Source: Salmonella enterica subsp. houtenae serovar Houten (GTDB taxonomy: Bacteria > Pseudomonadota > Gammaproteobacteria > Enterobacterales > Enterobacteriaceae). Taken from it: a stretch of DNA of 64,000 nt. A program made the translations under genes and the position numbers. Under the pieces are notes generated by a model. The model had not been told where the DNA came from. It saw only the letters and a list, made by a program, of their open reading frames with translations, and made no database searches. Within the stretch, counting starts at the first letter, position 1; each line of letters opens with the position of its first letter. Shown piece after piece: positions 45,366 through 55,240 of the stretch. Location of the stretch: assembly GCA_900478215.1 (NCBI GenBank), contig LS483478.1:3720001-3784000 (forward strand), written 5' to 3'.

Positions 45366-46919
45366 ATGGATATTGTAGGCGGACAACACTTACGTCAGAT
45401 GTGGGACGACCTGGGCGGAATATATGAAGACAAAACGGCGTTAATTTTTGAATCCTGCGCGGGAGAAGTACAACACTTCAGCTATGCCGCGCTGAATAGA
45501 GAGATCAATCGCACGGCAAACCTTTTCTATTCCTTAGGCGTACGTAAAGGCGACAACGTTGCTTTGCATCTGGATAATTGCCCGGAATTTATCTTTTGCT
45601 GGTTTGGGCTGGCAAAAATCGGCGCTATCGTGGTGCCGGTTAATGCCAGATTATTGCGCGAGGAGAGCGCCTGGATCCTGCAAAATAGCCGGACGTCGTT
45701 ACTGGTCACCAGCGCGCCGTTTTATCCGATGTATCGTCAGACTCAACAGGAAGGGCACACGCCGCTCAAGCATATTTGTCTGATCGGCCCGACGCTTCCG
45801 GTCGACGAAGGCGTTAGCCATTTTCACACGCTGAAAGCGCAGCAGCCCGACGTCCTGCTTTATACGCCGATGTTATCGCCTGAAGACACAGCGGAAATTC
45901 TTTTTACCTCCGGCACAACGTCCCGCCCGAAAGGGGTGGTGATTACTCACTATAATTTACGTTTTGCTGGCTACTACTCTGCCTGGCAATGCGCGTTGCG
46001 CGAAGATGATGTTTATCTCACCGTCATGCCCGCCTTCCACATTGACTGCCAGTGTACGGCGGCGATGGCGGCCTTTTCAGCGGGCGCTACGTTTGTGCTG
46101 ATCGAAAAATACAGCGCACGCGCCTTCTGGGGACAGGTGAGAAAATATTGCGCGACCATCACCGAATGTATCCCGATGATGATCCGAACGTTGATGACGC
46201 AGCCGCCCGCCGCTGACGATCGTCATCACTGTTTACGCGAAGTGATGTTTTACCTCAACCTCTCCGTGCAAGAAAAAGAGGCCTTTATCGAACGCTTCGG
46301 CGTCCGGCTGCTCACCTCTTATGGTATGACGGAAACCATCGTCGGTATTATCGGCGACCGCCCCGGCGATAAGCGACGCTGGCCGTCGATTGGTCGTCCG
46401 GGTTTTTGCTATGAAGCGGAGATTCGCGATGAGCAAAATCGTGCGCTGCCTCCCGGCGACATCGGGGAAATATGCATTAAAGGTATTCCCGGTAAAACGC
46501 TTTTTAAAGCCTATTTCGAACGCCCGGACGCCACAGCCAAAGCGCTTGAACCTAACGGCTGGCTGCATACCGGCGATTCCGGCTATCGCGATGAGGAAGG
46601 TTTTTTCTATTTCGTCGATCGTCGCTGCAACATGATTAAGCGCGGCGGAGAAAATGTCTCTTGCGTCGAGCTGGAAAATATCATCGCCGGACATCCTAAA
46701 ATTCAGGATATCGTGGTTATCGGTATTAAGGATGATATTCGTGATGAAGCCATTAAAGCATTTGTGGTACTCAATGAAGGTGAGACATTAACCGAGGAAG
46801 ATTTTTTTACGTTTTGTGAGGAAAATATGGCGAAATTTAAAGTACCGTCATATCTGGAAATAAGAGACGATTTACCCCGTAATTGTTCAGGGAAAATCAT
46901 TAAAAAAAATCTGAAATAA
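45366..46919 (+). CDS. caiC: Carnitine/crotonobetaine CoA ligase
   Basis: CaiC (517 aa from this start) is an AMP-forming acyl-CoA synthetase. The adenylation motif is LFTSGTTSRPKGVVITH near residue 170; LLTSYGMTETIVG, GWLHTGDSGYRDEEGF and the final lysine in NCSGKIIKKNLK are also present. I prefer ATG 45366 (MDIVGGQHL); a GTG at 45351 would add five residues but has no Shine-Dalgarno. The spacing from caiB (62 nt) fits a continuing operon. Confidence 0.93.
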   Translation: MDIVGGQHLRQMWDDLGGIYEDKTALIFESCAGEVQHFSYAALNREINRTANLFYSLGVRKGDNVALHLDNCPEFIFCWFGLAKIGAIVVPVNARLLREESAWILQNSRTSLLVTSAPFYPMYRQTQQEGHTPLKHICLIGPTLPVDEGVSHFHTLKAQQPDVLLYTPMLSPEDTAEILFTSGTTSRPKGVVITHYNLRFAGYYSAWQCALREDDVYLTVMPAFHIDCQCTAAMAAFSAGATFVLIEKYSARAFWGQVRKYCATITECIPMMIRTLMTQPPAADDRHHCLREVMFYLNLSVQEKEAFIERFGVRLLTSYGMTETIVGIIGDRPGDKRRWPSIGRPGFCYEAEIRDEQNRALPPGDIGEICIKGIPGKTLFKAYFERPDATAKALEPNGWLHTGDSGYRDEEGFFYFVDRRCNMIKRGGENVSCVELENIIAGHPKIQDIVVIGIKDDIRDEAIKAFVVLNEGETLTEEDFFTFCEENMAKFKVPSYLEIRDDLPRNCSGKIIKKNLK

Positions 46920-47033
46920 CCTCTCCGGCGGGCACTGCCCGCTGAATACATCAGCATTATCGTGGAAATAGAGATATTTCTGGCGGATAACTGTGGCCCT
47001 GAAAAGGGAATAAGCGAATAAAGGATTGTAGAT

Positions 47034-47819
47034 ATGAGTGAATCATTGCACCTGACCCGTAATGGCCCCATTCTTGAAATTACGCTCGATCGCCCGAAAG
47101 CGAATGCGATTGACGCCAGAACCAGTTTTGCGATGGCTGAGGCCTTTCTGAGCTTCCGGGACGACCCGCATTTACGCGTGGCGATCGTCACCGGGGCGGG
47201 AGAGAAGTTTTTTTCAGCCGGCTGGGATTTAAAAGCCGCCGCCGAAGGTGAAGCGCCGGATGCGGATTTCGGCCCCGGCGGTTTTGCCGGTTTAACCGAA
47301 CTTTTTGATCTTGATAAACCGGTAATCGCCGCGGTCAACGGCTACGCTTTCGGCGGCGGATTCGAACTGGCGCTGGCGGCGGATTTCATTATCTGCGCGG
47401 ATCACGCCAGCTTCGCGCTGCCGGAAGCCAAACTCGGTATCGTGCCGGATAGCGGCGGCGTACTGCGTCTGCCAAAGATCCTACCGCCTGCGATCCTCAA
47501 TGACATGGTGATGACCGGCAGACGAATGACAGCGGAAGAAGCGCTGCGCTGGGGAGTGGTAAATCGCGTCGTCAGCCTACATGAATTGATGGACAGCGCC
47601 CGCGAGCTGGCGCGACAACTGGTGCAAAGTGCCCCCTTGGCGGTCGCCGCCTTGAAAGAAATGACCCAAACCACTCGCAATATGTCAGTCGAAGAGGGCT
47701 ATCGCTATATCCGGAGCGGCGCGCTGAGACACTACCCCGCCGTACTGCACTCGGAAGATGCCCTCGAAGGGCCGCAGGCGTTTGCGGAAAAGCGCGATCC
47801 GGTGTGGAAAAGTCGGTGA
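47034..47819 (+). CDS. caiD: Carnitinyl-CoA dehydratase (crotonase fold)
   Basis: CaiD (261 aa) interconverts crotonobetainyl-CoA and carnitinyl-CoA. Crotonase signs are the oxyanion-hole segment FSAGWDLKAA near residue 65, NGYAFGGGFELALAADFI near 102-119, and the catalytic glutamate region PEAKLGIVPDSGG. It lies 114 nt after caiC. In E. coli caiE follows next; here none is seen. Confidence 0.95.
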   Translation: MSESLHLTRNGPILEITLDRPKANAIDARTSFAMAEAFLSFRDDPHLRVAIVTGAGEKFFSAGWDLKAAAEGEAPDADFGPGGFAGLTELFDLDKPVIAAVNGYAFGGGFELALAADFIICADHASFALPEAKLGIVPDSGGVLRLPKILPPAILNDMVMTGRRMTAEEALRWGVVNRVVSLHELMDSARELARQLVQSAPLAVAALKEMTQTTRNMSVEEGYRYIRSGALRHYPAVLHSEDALEGPQAFAEKRDPVWKSR

Positions 47820-47871
47820 TGATCGCAGCCTTGAACCGCTGACAAACCGGCTTAAGGCCTTTCTGTCGGAC

Positions 47872-47950
47872 GGCGCTGCGCTAAACCCGCCTGTAATTAT
47901 TGCAATATCAATAAATTACATGATGATACAGGCCCGATAAGCGCAGCGCC
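47872..47950. repeat. REP pair downstream of caiD
   Basis: GGCGCTGCGCTAAACCCGCC at 47872 and its inverted partner GGCCCGATAAGCGCAGCGCC ending at 47950 face each other over an AT-rich loop. The left arm has drifted from the REP consensus. The rest of 47820-48024 shows no gene. Confidence 0.75.
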
Positions 47951-48024
47951 AACAGCATCTGAACCTCCAGACCACGGTGGACGCCAGATCGCCGACGCAT
48001 AAATTAACCTAATGGATCAGGCGC

Positions 48025-49914
48025 CTAATCTTTCGCCATGCGGTTAACCTGCTCAATAGTAAGATCCCACGGCTCACGGGTAGCATCCGGCATAAAGCTG
48101 CCGTCATCCACGCCAATTTCGTCTCTGATCAGTTTATTCAGTTTTTCATTCATCATAAGAATGAGATCCTGATATTTCTCTTTATCAGCAGCAAGGTTAT
48201 GGTTCTCATCGGGATCATTTTTAAGATCGTAAAGTTCAAGATCGTTATACTTAATAAGATCCTCCCAGGTTTCCGGCGTATTATGCTCCCTTAGCGAGAA
48301 ATAGCGCGCAAACTTATAACGGCCATCGTTAATCATACGCGTCCCTGAACGATGGCTGAAATCAGGATGCAAATGGGATATTTCCTGCTTGATTTGCGTC
48401 ACCGTTTTTTGCTTATCTCTTTGTAGCGCTATAACGCGGTGGAGATAATCGGCATCGGTATATAAGATCATGCCATAGCAATATAAGCTGGCGTTTCTCA
48501 CCGCATTGACCGCAACGTCTTCCGGATTTTTTAGCAATCCGCTAAAATTAACGCCTTTCCGGTTGCCTAACGCTTTGTGCTGTTTTTCTTCCGGTAAACC
48601 GGTCAATCCAACTAATGTCGGCGCGATATCAAGGTGACAGGTCAACGCCTGACATTTCTTATTACCTGGATACGCCGGGTGGGAAATAATCATCGGCACA
48701 TGGATCTGTTCTTTATAAACGGAAGCGCCTTTACCGTGCATCTGATGGCTTCCGCCTAATTCGCCATGATCGGCCGTAAATACAACAATCGTTTTTTCAG
48801 TTAACTTGAGGGCATCAAGTTCATTTAATATCCGATCAAGGTGAGTATCACAATCGCGGATACAGTTGAAATAGTAGTCAAGCAGTTTACGCCAACGACG
48901 ATCTTCATCAGGAAACTGCCCTTCCAGCGCAGCGCGCGCCGTCTGGTATTCAAGATGCGCCGGCGGTCTTCCCTGCTCATTGAATGATTGATGTCTGTTT
49001 GCCGGCAGCGGATAGTTCGGCCAGCTTGCCTGATAAAGCTCGTTTTCCGGCGGCTGTGTGGGCGCCAGGGTATTATCATCCTGATCCAACTCGCCACGCC
49101 ACTGTACCTTTTCTCCCTCTTTATCTGTATCAATAAACATTACGTCATGAGGATTAACGAGGTTAACGGCCAGGAACCAGGGCTTGTGTTGGTCATTCAA
49201 TGGCTGCCCCTTGCATCTTAGCCAATTTATAGTCTGAGCCGTGGTGGTTGAATCATAAAAATAGCCGCCTTTACTATGGCCTATAATATCGCCGATGCCG
49301 TGATAGTCAGAAAAACCATATTTTTCCATAATTTTATGTAATTCTGGTTCAGGAATATTTCCGACATCAATATCCTCATCCTTTTCGTCAGGCAGAGGCT
49401 TCTCCAGTTTTTCTGTAAGATGCCACTTACCTTTATAGGCCGTATAGTATCCCAGTTCCTGCATCATATGGCCTGTGGTTCCAAGAGCGGGGTCAAGGTC
49501 ATAGGGCATCCAGGGTAATCCCAGATTATCAAACATCTTTGTCTGAGGCATATGTAAGCCGGTATACAATACGGAGCGGGAAGGCGTGCAGACATTACTG
49601 GTATTCTGGTGGTTACAGAATGTCACCCCTGTTTTCATGAGCCGCTCTCTGCCGGGTACCGGGAAAGGAAACGCAGGAAAAAAACGCTCCTGGTCGGTCA
49701 CCACTAACAGAATATTATATCCTTCTGGCAATTTTTCCGGGATTTCGCCGGTAAACGGTTTATCCCACGCCGGTTTCGCCCTGGCGACACACTTTTCATC
49801 AGCCTTTACCGCGCTGGATAACACGCCTCCAGCGGCAAGAATACCCGCGCTGGTTAGCAGCTTTCTACGCGTAAGATCCGTCTCATTTGTAGACAGATTT
49901 TTTTTATTACTCAT
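48025..49914 (-). CDS. Tat-exported Cys-type sulfatase
   Basis: A 629-residue alkaline-phosphatase-superfamily sulfatase. The twin-arginine signal is LTRRKLLTSAGILAAGG followed by a likely cut after SAVKA. The formylglycine motif CTPSR is at about residue 109, within NVCTPSRSVLYTGLH. Metal and active-site blocks are LLVVTDQERFFP near 70 and VVFTADHGELGGSHQMHGKG near 390. A cysteine-type site needs a maturase encoded elsewhere. I chose ATG 49914 (MSNKKNLST) with AGGT upstream; the open frame starts at a TTG 24 nt earlier. It lies convergent to caiD in the place of caiE. The substrate is unknown; choline or aryl sulfates are possible. Confidence 0.9.
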   Translation of the reverse strand: MSNKKNLSTNETDLTRRKLLTSAGILAAGGVLSSAVKADEKCVARAKPAWDKPFTGEIPEKLPEGYNILLVVTDQERFFPAFPFPVPGRERLMKTGVTFCNHQNTSNVCTPSRSVLYTGLHMPQTKMFDNLGLPWMPYDLDPALGTTGHMMQELGYYTAYKGKWHLTEKLEKPLPDEKDEDIDVGNIPEPELHKIMEKYGFSDYHGIGDIIGHSKGGYFYDSTTTAQTINWLRCKGQPLNDQHKPWFLAVNLVNPHDVMFIDTDKEGEKVQWRGELDQDDNTLAPTQPPENELYQASWPNYPLPANRHQSFNEQGRPPAHLEYQTARAALEGQFPDEDRRWRKLLDYYFNCIRDCDTHLDRILNELDALKLTEKTIVVFTADHGELGGSHQMHGKGASVYKEQIHVPMIISHPAYPGNKKCQALTCHLDIAPTLVGLTGLPEEKQHKALGNRKGVNFSGLLKNPEDVAVNAVRNASLYCYGMILYTDADYLHRVIALQRDKQKTVTQIKQEISHLHPDFSHRSGTRMINDGRYKFARYFSLREHNTPETWEDLIKYNDLELYDLKNDPDENHNLAADKEKYQDLILMMNEKLNKLIRDEIGVDDGSFMPDATREPWDLTIEQVNRMAKD

Positions 49915-50670
49915 ATTATTATACCTGTGGTCAGTCAATTTATCACATATTTATTTATTACTGTACGAGGAAGCGTAGATGTGTATCAATGCCTTCCGGG
50001 TAAGAATATGTATTATAAATTAATTTGTATTTCAAATTAGAAATACATTAATAAATGACCATAGCCATCTGAAAATTATGTAGACGAAAAATTCATTGTT
50101 TTTATTTTAGAGATACAACTACAGACATTACTTCATAAAAAAATACATTATTAAACATACTCTATAGCGCTATGCTCGTTCCTTTTCCCCTCAACTACGG
50201 CGATTACCTTATGCCGCTACAATAAAATCCCCCCGAAAGAAACACTATTAGCAACAGGCCGCGCAATAACAGACATACAACCGGTAATATCACTCCTGGA
50301 AATTAAAACATAACTCAATTCTGTTATATTGCTTATGAATAAAACTATCGCATTGACGCGTGATTCAATAAAAATCCAGTCATTACAATAAGTAATATAA
50401 AAAACTATCATTTACAGCCGAAGTTTATAAAGATGCGATGAAATAAAAATGCCCTGATTGCCCATAACGATGGCACAGGCATGAAATAATAAGAGAGCGC
50501 CAGCAAGGCGCCATGTGGTGTCACAATCCACTCAGGGCCGTCTGGAAACAGATGCTGGCCCTTTTTTTATCAACAGTTCATCTGGGGCAGGCAAGCCAGT
50601 GGTATGGGCGAGCATAGGCAGTAAGTCCTTCGTGAGTAAGACGGTTTTCCAGGCTGTTTTAAGATAATAT
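49915..50670. other. AT-rich intergenic region upstream of the sulfatase
   Basis: About 750 bases with no convincing gene. The first 500 are very AT-rich and may be bound by H-NS. A 64-codon minus frame (50217-50411) has no credible start. The last part holds a strong plus-strand terminator at 50534-50568, listed separately. Confidence 0.6.
50534..50568 (+). terminator. Orphan plus-strand terminator, possible small-RNA 3' end
   Basis: Outer stem AGGGCC/GGCCCT, inner stem TCTG-GAAA-CAGA, then a run of seven T's. This is a textbook intrinsic terminator on the plus strand. Nothing coded on the plus strand lies upstream for 2.7 kb (back to caiD), so the hairpin has no gene to serve. Confidence 0.75.
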
Positions 50671-51096
50671 TTAGTGCGCTTTTACCTGCCTGAACCAGTA
50701 ATTTTCCATTTTCGTTATCCATTTCCCCTGTTTATTTTTCGGTATTACGCCAGCCCAAAGTAATTGCAACTGTCGGTTATAGGTTCCGATAGCGTGTCCA
50801 CCATACGCCCCTTCAAATGCTATCACCATTGGTCCCTGCCCTTTTACCCCCTCTTGTCCTTCATGGCAATAAAGCGCGTTGCGGTGAGTCATGTCAAGTT
50901 CATACTGCACGTTCAGTTTCACACATTTTTCCCCGCAGCTTTCTACCGGCGGCAATATTGTCATAGTATAAGGCGGGTGATCTGCCGTGGTTTTCCATGT
51001 TCCGATCAGGTCTTTGCAGGCGTTTATCTCCGTAGCCCAGGAGGCGGCGGAGAATAGCGCGAACAAATAATAGGGTATCAGTTTCATTTTCATCAT
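50671..51096 (-). CDS. Small exported protein of unknown function
   Basis: About 141 residues from ATG 51096, behind AGGAG. The N-terminal signal peptide ends FSAASWA before TEINACKDLIG. The mature part has four cysteines (ACKD, ESCGEKCVKL and YCHEG), probably forming two disulfides in the periplasm, and a repeated Gly/aromatic pattern (GTWKTTADHPPYTM, EGAYGGHAIGTYNRQLQLLW). I do not know the family; the pattern suggests a small beta-barrel or lipocalin-like fold, but this is only a guess. It lies between the sulfatase and caiF, both on the same strand. Confidence 0.8.
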   Translation of the reverse strand: MMKMKLIPYYLFALFSAASWATEINACKDLIGTWKTTADHPPYTMTILPPVESCGEKCVKLNVQYELDMTHRNALYCHEGQEGVKGQGPMVIAFEGAYGGHAIGTYNRQLQLLWAGVIPKNKQGKWITKMENYWFRQVKAH

Positions 51097-51320
51097 AAGC
51101 TCCTGTTCCTTATACCTAATCATAAGATAAATTCCCTGCGATAGGTTTTTTTCCGGGAAATGTTGAGCCGCTGTTCAGAGAAATGTCGATGAGTGTAACG
51201 TCATGTTAGCGGATAGCGCGGTGGAGAAAGCGGGAACACGGACGTTTCCCGGACAAACGTACGTCAGTACGCCTGTCCGAAACGGTTTTACTCAGAGATG
51301 ACCCGACACGGGCGCACGGT

Positions 51321-51716
51321 CTAACGACGCATACTTTTTGACAACATCATCTGCCACTTTTGCTCCCGGTTAAGCTCCGTCGGCGGTACCGTCGTCATAC
51401 GCGGCGTTTTTCCTGCCCCTGCCATTTTTTCCCGGGCGCTATTTCCAATGCGCGCATACAGCTGCGAATCAATACTTTTAATACGCACCAGACGCTGGCA
51501 CTGACAGCCTCGCCCTGCGAGTTGATTAGGAATGGTTTTAGTTTCGCAGTTTATTTCTCCCACTTCTGAAAGAATATAAGAAACCGTGTTTATCGCTTTG
51601 CAGTGGTCCATATTAAATTGCTTAGCAATCTCTTTAGCGCTCACCCAACGGTTCTCCGCCATTACCCAATCAGCAATTAACAAATAAAGTGGTTTTTCAA
51701 CATATTCTTTACTCAT
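51321..51716 (-). CDS. caiF: Carnitine operon activator CaiF
   Basis: CaiF (131 aa) activates the divergent cai and fix operons in the presence of carnitine without oxygen. It has an N-terminal winged-helix part (ENRWVSAKEIAKQFNMDH) and a cysteine-bearing centre (GRGCQCQRLVRI), and ends LNREQKWQMMLSKSMRR as in E. coli. I chose ATG 51716 (MSKEYVEKPL). The DNA targets are the paired CAATATTG sites before caiT, about 10 kb away. Confidence 0.94.
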   Translation of the reverse strand: MSKEYVEKPLYLLIADWVMAENRWVSAKEIAKQFNMDHCKAINTVSYILSEVGEINCETKTIPNQLAGRGCQCQRLVRIKSIDSQLYARIGNSAREKMAGAGKTPRMTTVPPTELNREQKWQMMLSKSMRR

Positions 51717-51916
51717 AAGCACACCATTTTTACAAATTAAAAAATCTCGCTACGGCTTATTTCGGCAACCTTTAAATCACCTCATTAACCATGTTAAAAA
51801 TGTGGATATAGGGGAATAGTATGCAACTTAACGGTCAATTAGTGTGAGCAAAATCTTGCTTATTAGATTGAAAATACGGTTAACGAAATACCGTTGGCCA
51901 GGAATTACCTGATGAC

Positions 51917-51950
51917 GTAAAAAAACGGTTCCTTTTTCAGGAACCGTTTA
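51917..51950 (-). terminator. Terminator of carAB
   Basis: The stem AAACGGTTCC/GGAACCGTTT (51923-51949) is followed on the minus strand by seven T's. It lies 49 nt after carB. Confidence 0.88.
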
Positions 51951-51998
51951 AACAAAAAATAGTGGATGTTCGCTACCGATGGTCCGACAGCCTACACG

Positions 51999-54900
51999 TT
52001 ATTTCTGAATTTGCGCGTGCATCTCCTGCACTGAGGTAACTTTTTCAGTAGCGTCCGCATTGAGCGCCATCGCCGTCGCAAAACCGCCGTTCAGCGTGGT
52101 GTCATAATGCACTTTATACTGCAGCGCGCTGCGGCGAATCACCCTTGAGTCTTCAATCGCCCGGCGGCCTGCGGTGGTATTGATGATATAAGTGTATTCG
52201 CCATTCTTGATACGGTCCTGAATGTGCGGACGACCTTCATGCACCTTATTCACCAGACGCGGGTTGATACCGGCTTCGCCCAGCACAATCGCCGTACCGT
52301 GAGTAGCATCCAGCTCAAAGCCCTGTTTCAGCAGTTTAGCGGCGAGATCCACCACGCGCTCTTTGTCGCCTTCGCGTACAGAGAGCAGCGCACGACCTGA
52401 TTTCTTCATCGTCGAGCTGCTGCCCAGTTGAGCTTTAGCGAACGCTTCCGCGAAGGTGCGGCCTACGCCCATCACTTCCCCGGTAGAGCGCATTTCCGGC
52501 CCTAACAGCGGGTCAACGCCGGGGAATTTGTTGAACGGTAGCACCACTTCTTTCACCGAATAATACGGTGGGATGACCTCTTTGGTGATGCCCTGAGCGC
52601 TAAGCGTCTGGCCTACCATCACACGTGCCGCCACCTTCGCCAGCGGCACGCCGGTAGCTTTAGAGACGAACGGCACGGTACGCGCCGCGCGCGGGTTGAC
52701 TTCAATCAGGTAAACTTCGTTGTCCTTGACCGCAAACTGCACGTTCATCAGGCCGCGCACCTGTAATTCAAAAGCCAGCTTCTGCACCTGCTGGCGCATC
52801 ACGTCCTGAATTTCCTGGCTCAGCGTGTAGGCCGGCAGGGAACAGGCGGAGTCGCCGGAGTGTACGCCCGCCTGCTCGATGTGCTCCATAATGCCGCCAA
52901 TCAGCACCATTTCGCCGTCGCAGATAGCGTCCACGTCCACTTCAACCGCGTCATCAAGGAAGCGGTCAAGCAGTACCGGCGCATCGTTAGAGACGCTGAC
53001 CGCCGTCTGAAAGTAGCGACGCAGATCGGCTTCGTCATAGACAATTTCCATCGCCCGACCGCCCAATACGTAAGAAGGACGTACCACCAGCGGATAGCCA
53101 ATCTCTTTCGCTTTTTCGACAGCCTGTTCGATGGCGGTAACGGTGGCGTTGGCTGGCTGCTTCAGCTTCAGGCGGTCAACCGCGTGCTGGAAGCGTTCAC
53201 GATCTTCCGCGCGGTCGATGGCGTCCGGGCTGGTGCCGATAACCGGCACGCCTGCCGCTTCCAGCGCGCGCGCCAGCTTCAGCGGCGTCTGACCGCCGTA
53301 CTGTACAATCACGCCTTTCGGCTTCTCGATGCGCACGATTTCCAGCACGTCTTCCAGGGTGACCGGCTCGAAGTACAGGCGGTCGGAGGTGTCGTAGTCG
53401 GTAGAGACGGTTTCCGGGTTACAGTTGACCATAATGGTCTCGTAGCCGTCTTCGCGCAGCGCCAGCGAGGCGTGTACGCAGCAGTAGTCGAATTCAATGC
53501 CCTGGCCGATACGGTTCGGGCCGCCGCCGAGAACCATGATTTTGTCACGATCAACGGACGGGTTCGCTTCACACTCCTCTTCATAAGTGGAGTACATGTA
53601 GGCGGTGTCGGTGGCGAATTCCGCCGCGCAGGTATCCACGCGTTTGTAGACCGGATGCAGGTCATACTTCTCGCGCAGCTTGCGGATCTCCGCCTCACGC
53701 ACACCCGCCAGTTTCGCCAGACGCGCATCGGCAAAGCCTTTGCGCTTCAGGTGACGCAGGAAGTCAGCGTCGAGGCCAGTAATCCCGACGTCGGCTACTT
53801 TCTCTTCCAGACGCACCAGCTCTTCAATTTGCATCAGGAACCAGCGGTCGATGTTGGTCAGGTTGAACACGCCGTCCACAGACAAGCCCGCGCGGAAGGC
53901 ATCGGCGATGTACCAGATACGCTCGGCGCCCGCGTCTTTCAGCTCGCGGCGAATTTTGGTCAGCGCCTCCGGGTCGTCAAGGCTCACTTTCGGATCAAAA
54001 CCGGTGGCCCCCACTTCCAGGCCACGCAACGCTTTCTGCAGAGATTCCTGCTGCGTGCGGCCAATCGCCATCACTTCACCAACCGATTTCATCTGGGTGG
54101 TCAGACGGTCGTTCGCACCCGCGAATTTCTCGAAGTTAAAGCGCGGAATTTTGGTCACAACATAGTCAATAGACGGCTCAAACGACGCCGGAGTGCGGCC
54201 GCCGGTAATGTCGTTCATCAGCTCGTCGAGGGTGTAACCTACCGCCAGTTTGGCGGCCACTTTGGCAATCGGGAAACCGGTAGCTTTCGAGGCCAGCGCC
54301 GAGGAGCGGGATACGCGCGGGTTCATCTCGATAACAATCAAACGACCGTTTTTCGGGTTCACTGCGAACTGGACGTTGGAACCACCAGTTTCGACGCCGA
54401 TTTCACGCAGTACCGCCATCGAGGCGTTACGCATGATTTGATACTCTTTATCGGTCAGGGTCTGGGCTGGCGCCACGGTGATGGAGTCGCCGGTGTGAAT
54501 GCCCATCGCATCGAAGTTTTCGATAGAGCAGACGATGATGCAGTTGTCGTTTTTATCACGCACCACTTCCATCTCGTACTCTTTCCAGCCGATCAACGAC
54601 TCATCAATCAGCAGTTCGTTGGTTGGGGAAAGGTCCAGGCCGCGCTCACAAATTTCTTCGAACTCTTCGCGGTTGTAAGCGATACCGCCGCCGGTGCCGC
54701 CCATGGTAAAGGACGGACGGATGATACACGGGAAGCCGACGTCAGCGGCAACCGCCAGCGCTTCTTCCATGGTGTGCGCGATACCGGAACGCGCGGTGTC
54801 GAGGCCGATTTTCTTCATCGCCACGTCGAAACGGCGGCGGTCTTCGGCTTTATCAATGGCGTCGGCGGTAGCGCCAATCATGGTCACGCCGAACTCTTCG

Positions 54901-55223
54901 AGCACGCCCTGCCGCTCCAGCTCCAGCGCACAGTTCAGCGCGGTCTGGCCGCCCATGGTCGGCAACACCGCATCCGGACGCTCTTTTTCAATGATTTTGC
55001 GCACCACTTCCCAATGAATCGGCTCGATGTAGGTGGCATCGGCCATTTCCGGGTCGGTCATAATGGTCGCCGGGTTGGAGTTCACCAGAATAACGCGGTA
55101 GCCCTCTTCGCGCAGCGCTTTACACGCCTGAGCGCCGGAGTAGTCAAACTCACACGCCTGACCGATAACAATCGGGCCCGCGCCCAGAATCAGGATGCTT
55201 TTTATGTCTGTACGTTTTGGCAT
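51999..55223 (-). CDS. carB: Carbamoyl phosphate synthase large subunit
   Basis: CarB (1074 aa) makes carbamoyl phosphate from bicarbonate, ammonia (from CarA) and two ATP for arginine and pyrimidine synthesis. Two homologous ATP-grasp halves are visible: GAGPIVIGQACEFDYSGAQA and FTMGGTGGGIA in the first, GGGPNRIGQGIEFDYCCVHA and PSYVLGGRAMEIVYD in the second (near 560-730). The last 140 residues form the MGS-like domain that binds UMP and ornithine. Length is normal. It starts 17 nt after carA. Confidence 0.98.
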   Translation of the reverse strand: MPKRTDIKSILILGAGPIVIGQACEFDYSGAQACKALREEGYRVILVNSNPATIMTDPEMADATYIEPIHWEVVRKIIEKERPDAVLPTMGGQTALNCALELERQGVLEEFGVTMIGATADAIDKAEDRRRFDVAMKKIGLDTARSGIAHTMEEALAVAADVGFPCIIRPSFTMGGTGGGIAYNREEFEEICERGLDLSPTNELLIDESLIGWKEYEMEVVRDKNDNCIIVCSIENFDAMGIHTGDSITVAPAQTLTDKEYQIMRNASMAVLREIGVETGGSNVQFAVNPKNGRLIVIEMNPRVSRSSALASKATGFPIAKVAAKLAVGYTLDELMNDITGGRTPASFEPSIDYVVTKIPRFNFEKFAGANDRLTTQMKSVGEVMAIGRTQQESLQKALRGLEVGATGFDPKVSLDDPEALTKIRRELKDAGAERIWYIADAFRAGLSVDGVFNLTNIDRWFLMQIEELVRLEEKVADVGITGLDADFLRHLKRKGFADARLAKLAGVREAEIRKLREKYDLHPVYKRVDTCAAEFATDTAYMYSTYEEECEANPSVDRDKIMVLGGGPNRIGQGIEFDYCCVHASLALREDGYETIMVNCNPETVSTDYDTSDRLYFEPVTLEDVLEIVRIEKPKGVIVQYGGQTPLKLARALEAAGVPVIGTSPDAIDRAEDRERFQHAVDRLKLKQPANATVTAIEQAVEKAKEIGYPLVVRPSYVLGGRAMEIVYDEADLRRYFQTAVSVSNDAPVLLDRFLDDAVEVDVDAICDGEMVLIGGIMEHIEQAGVHSGDSACSLPAYTLSQEIQDVMRQQVQKLAFELQVRGLMNVQFAVKDNEVYLIEVNPRAARTVPFVSKATGVPLAKVAARVMVGQTLSAQGITKEVIPPYYSVKEVVLPFNKFPGVDPLLGPEMRSTGEVMGVGRTFAEAFAKAQLGSSSTMKKSGRALLSVREGDKERVVDLAAKLLKQGFELDATHGTAIVLGEAGINPRLVNKVHEGRPHIQDRIKNGEYTYIINTTAGRRAIEDSRVIRRSALQYKVHYDTTLNGGFATAMALNADATEKVTSVQEMHAQIQK

Positions 55224-55240
55224 TGTCTTAATACTCCTGA

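Noticed and set aside
47941..48014. A short stretch after the caiD REP pair with a faint likeness to the CaiE C-terminus (LQTTVDA).
   Set aside because: Only a few residues agree and a REP arm overlaps the start; too weak to call a caiE remnant.
49915..49938. A TTG start that would lengthen the sulfatase by eight residues.
   Set aside because: The ATG at 49914 has better spacing to an AGGT sequence and gives a normal Tat leader.
50217..50411. A 64-codon minus-strand frame upstream of the sulfatase.
   Set aside because: No Shine-Dalgarno, AT-rich chance composition and no recognisable motif.
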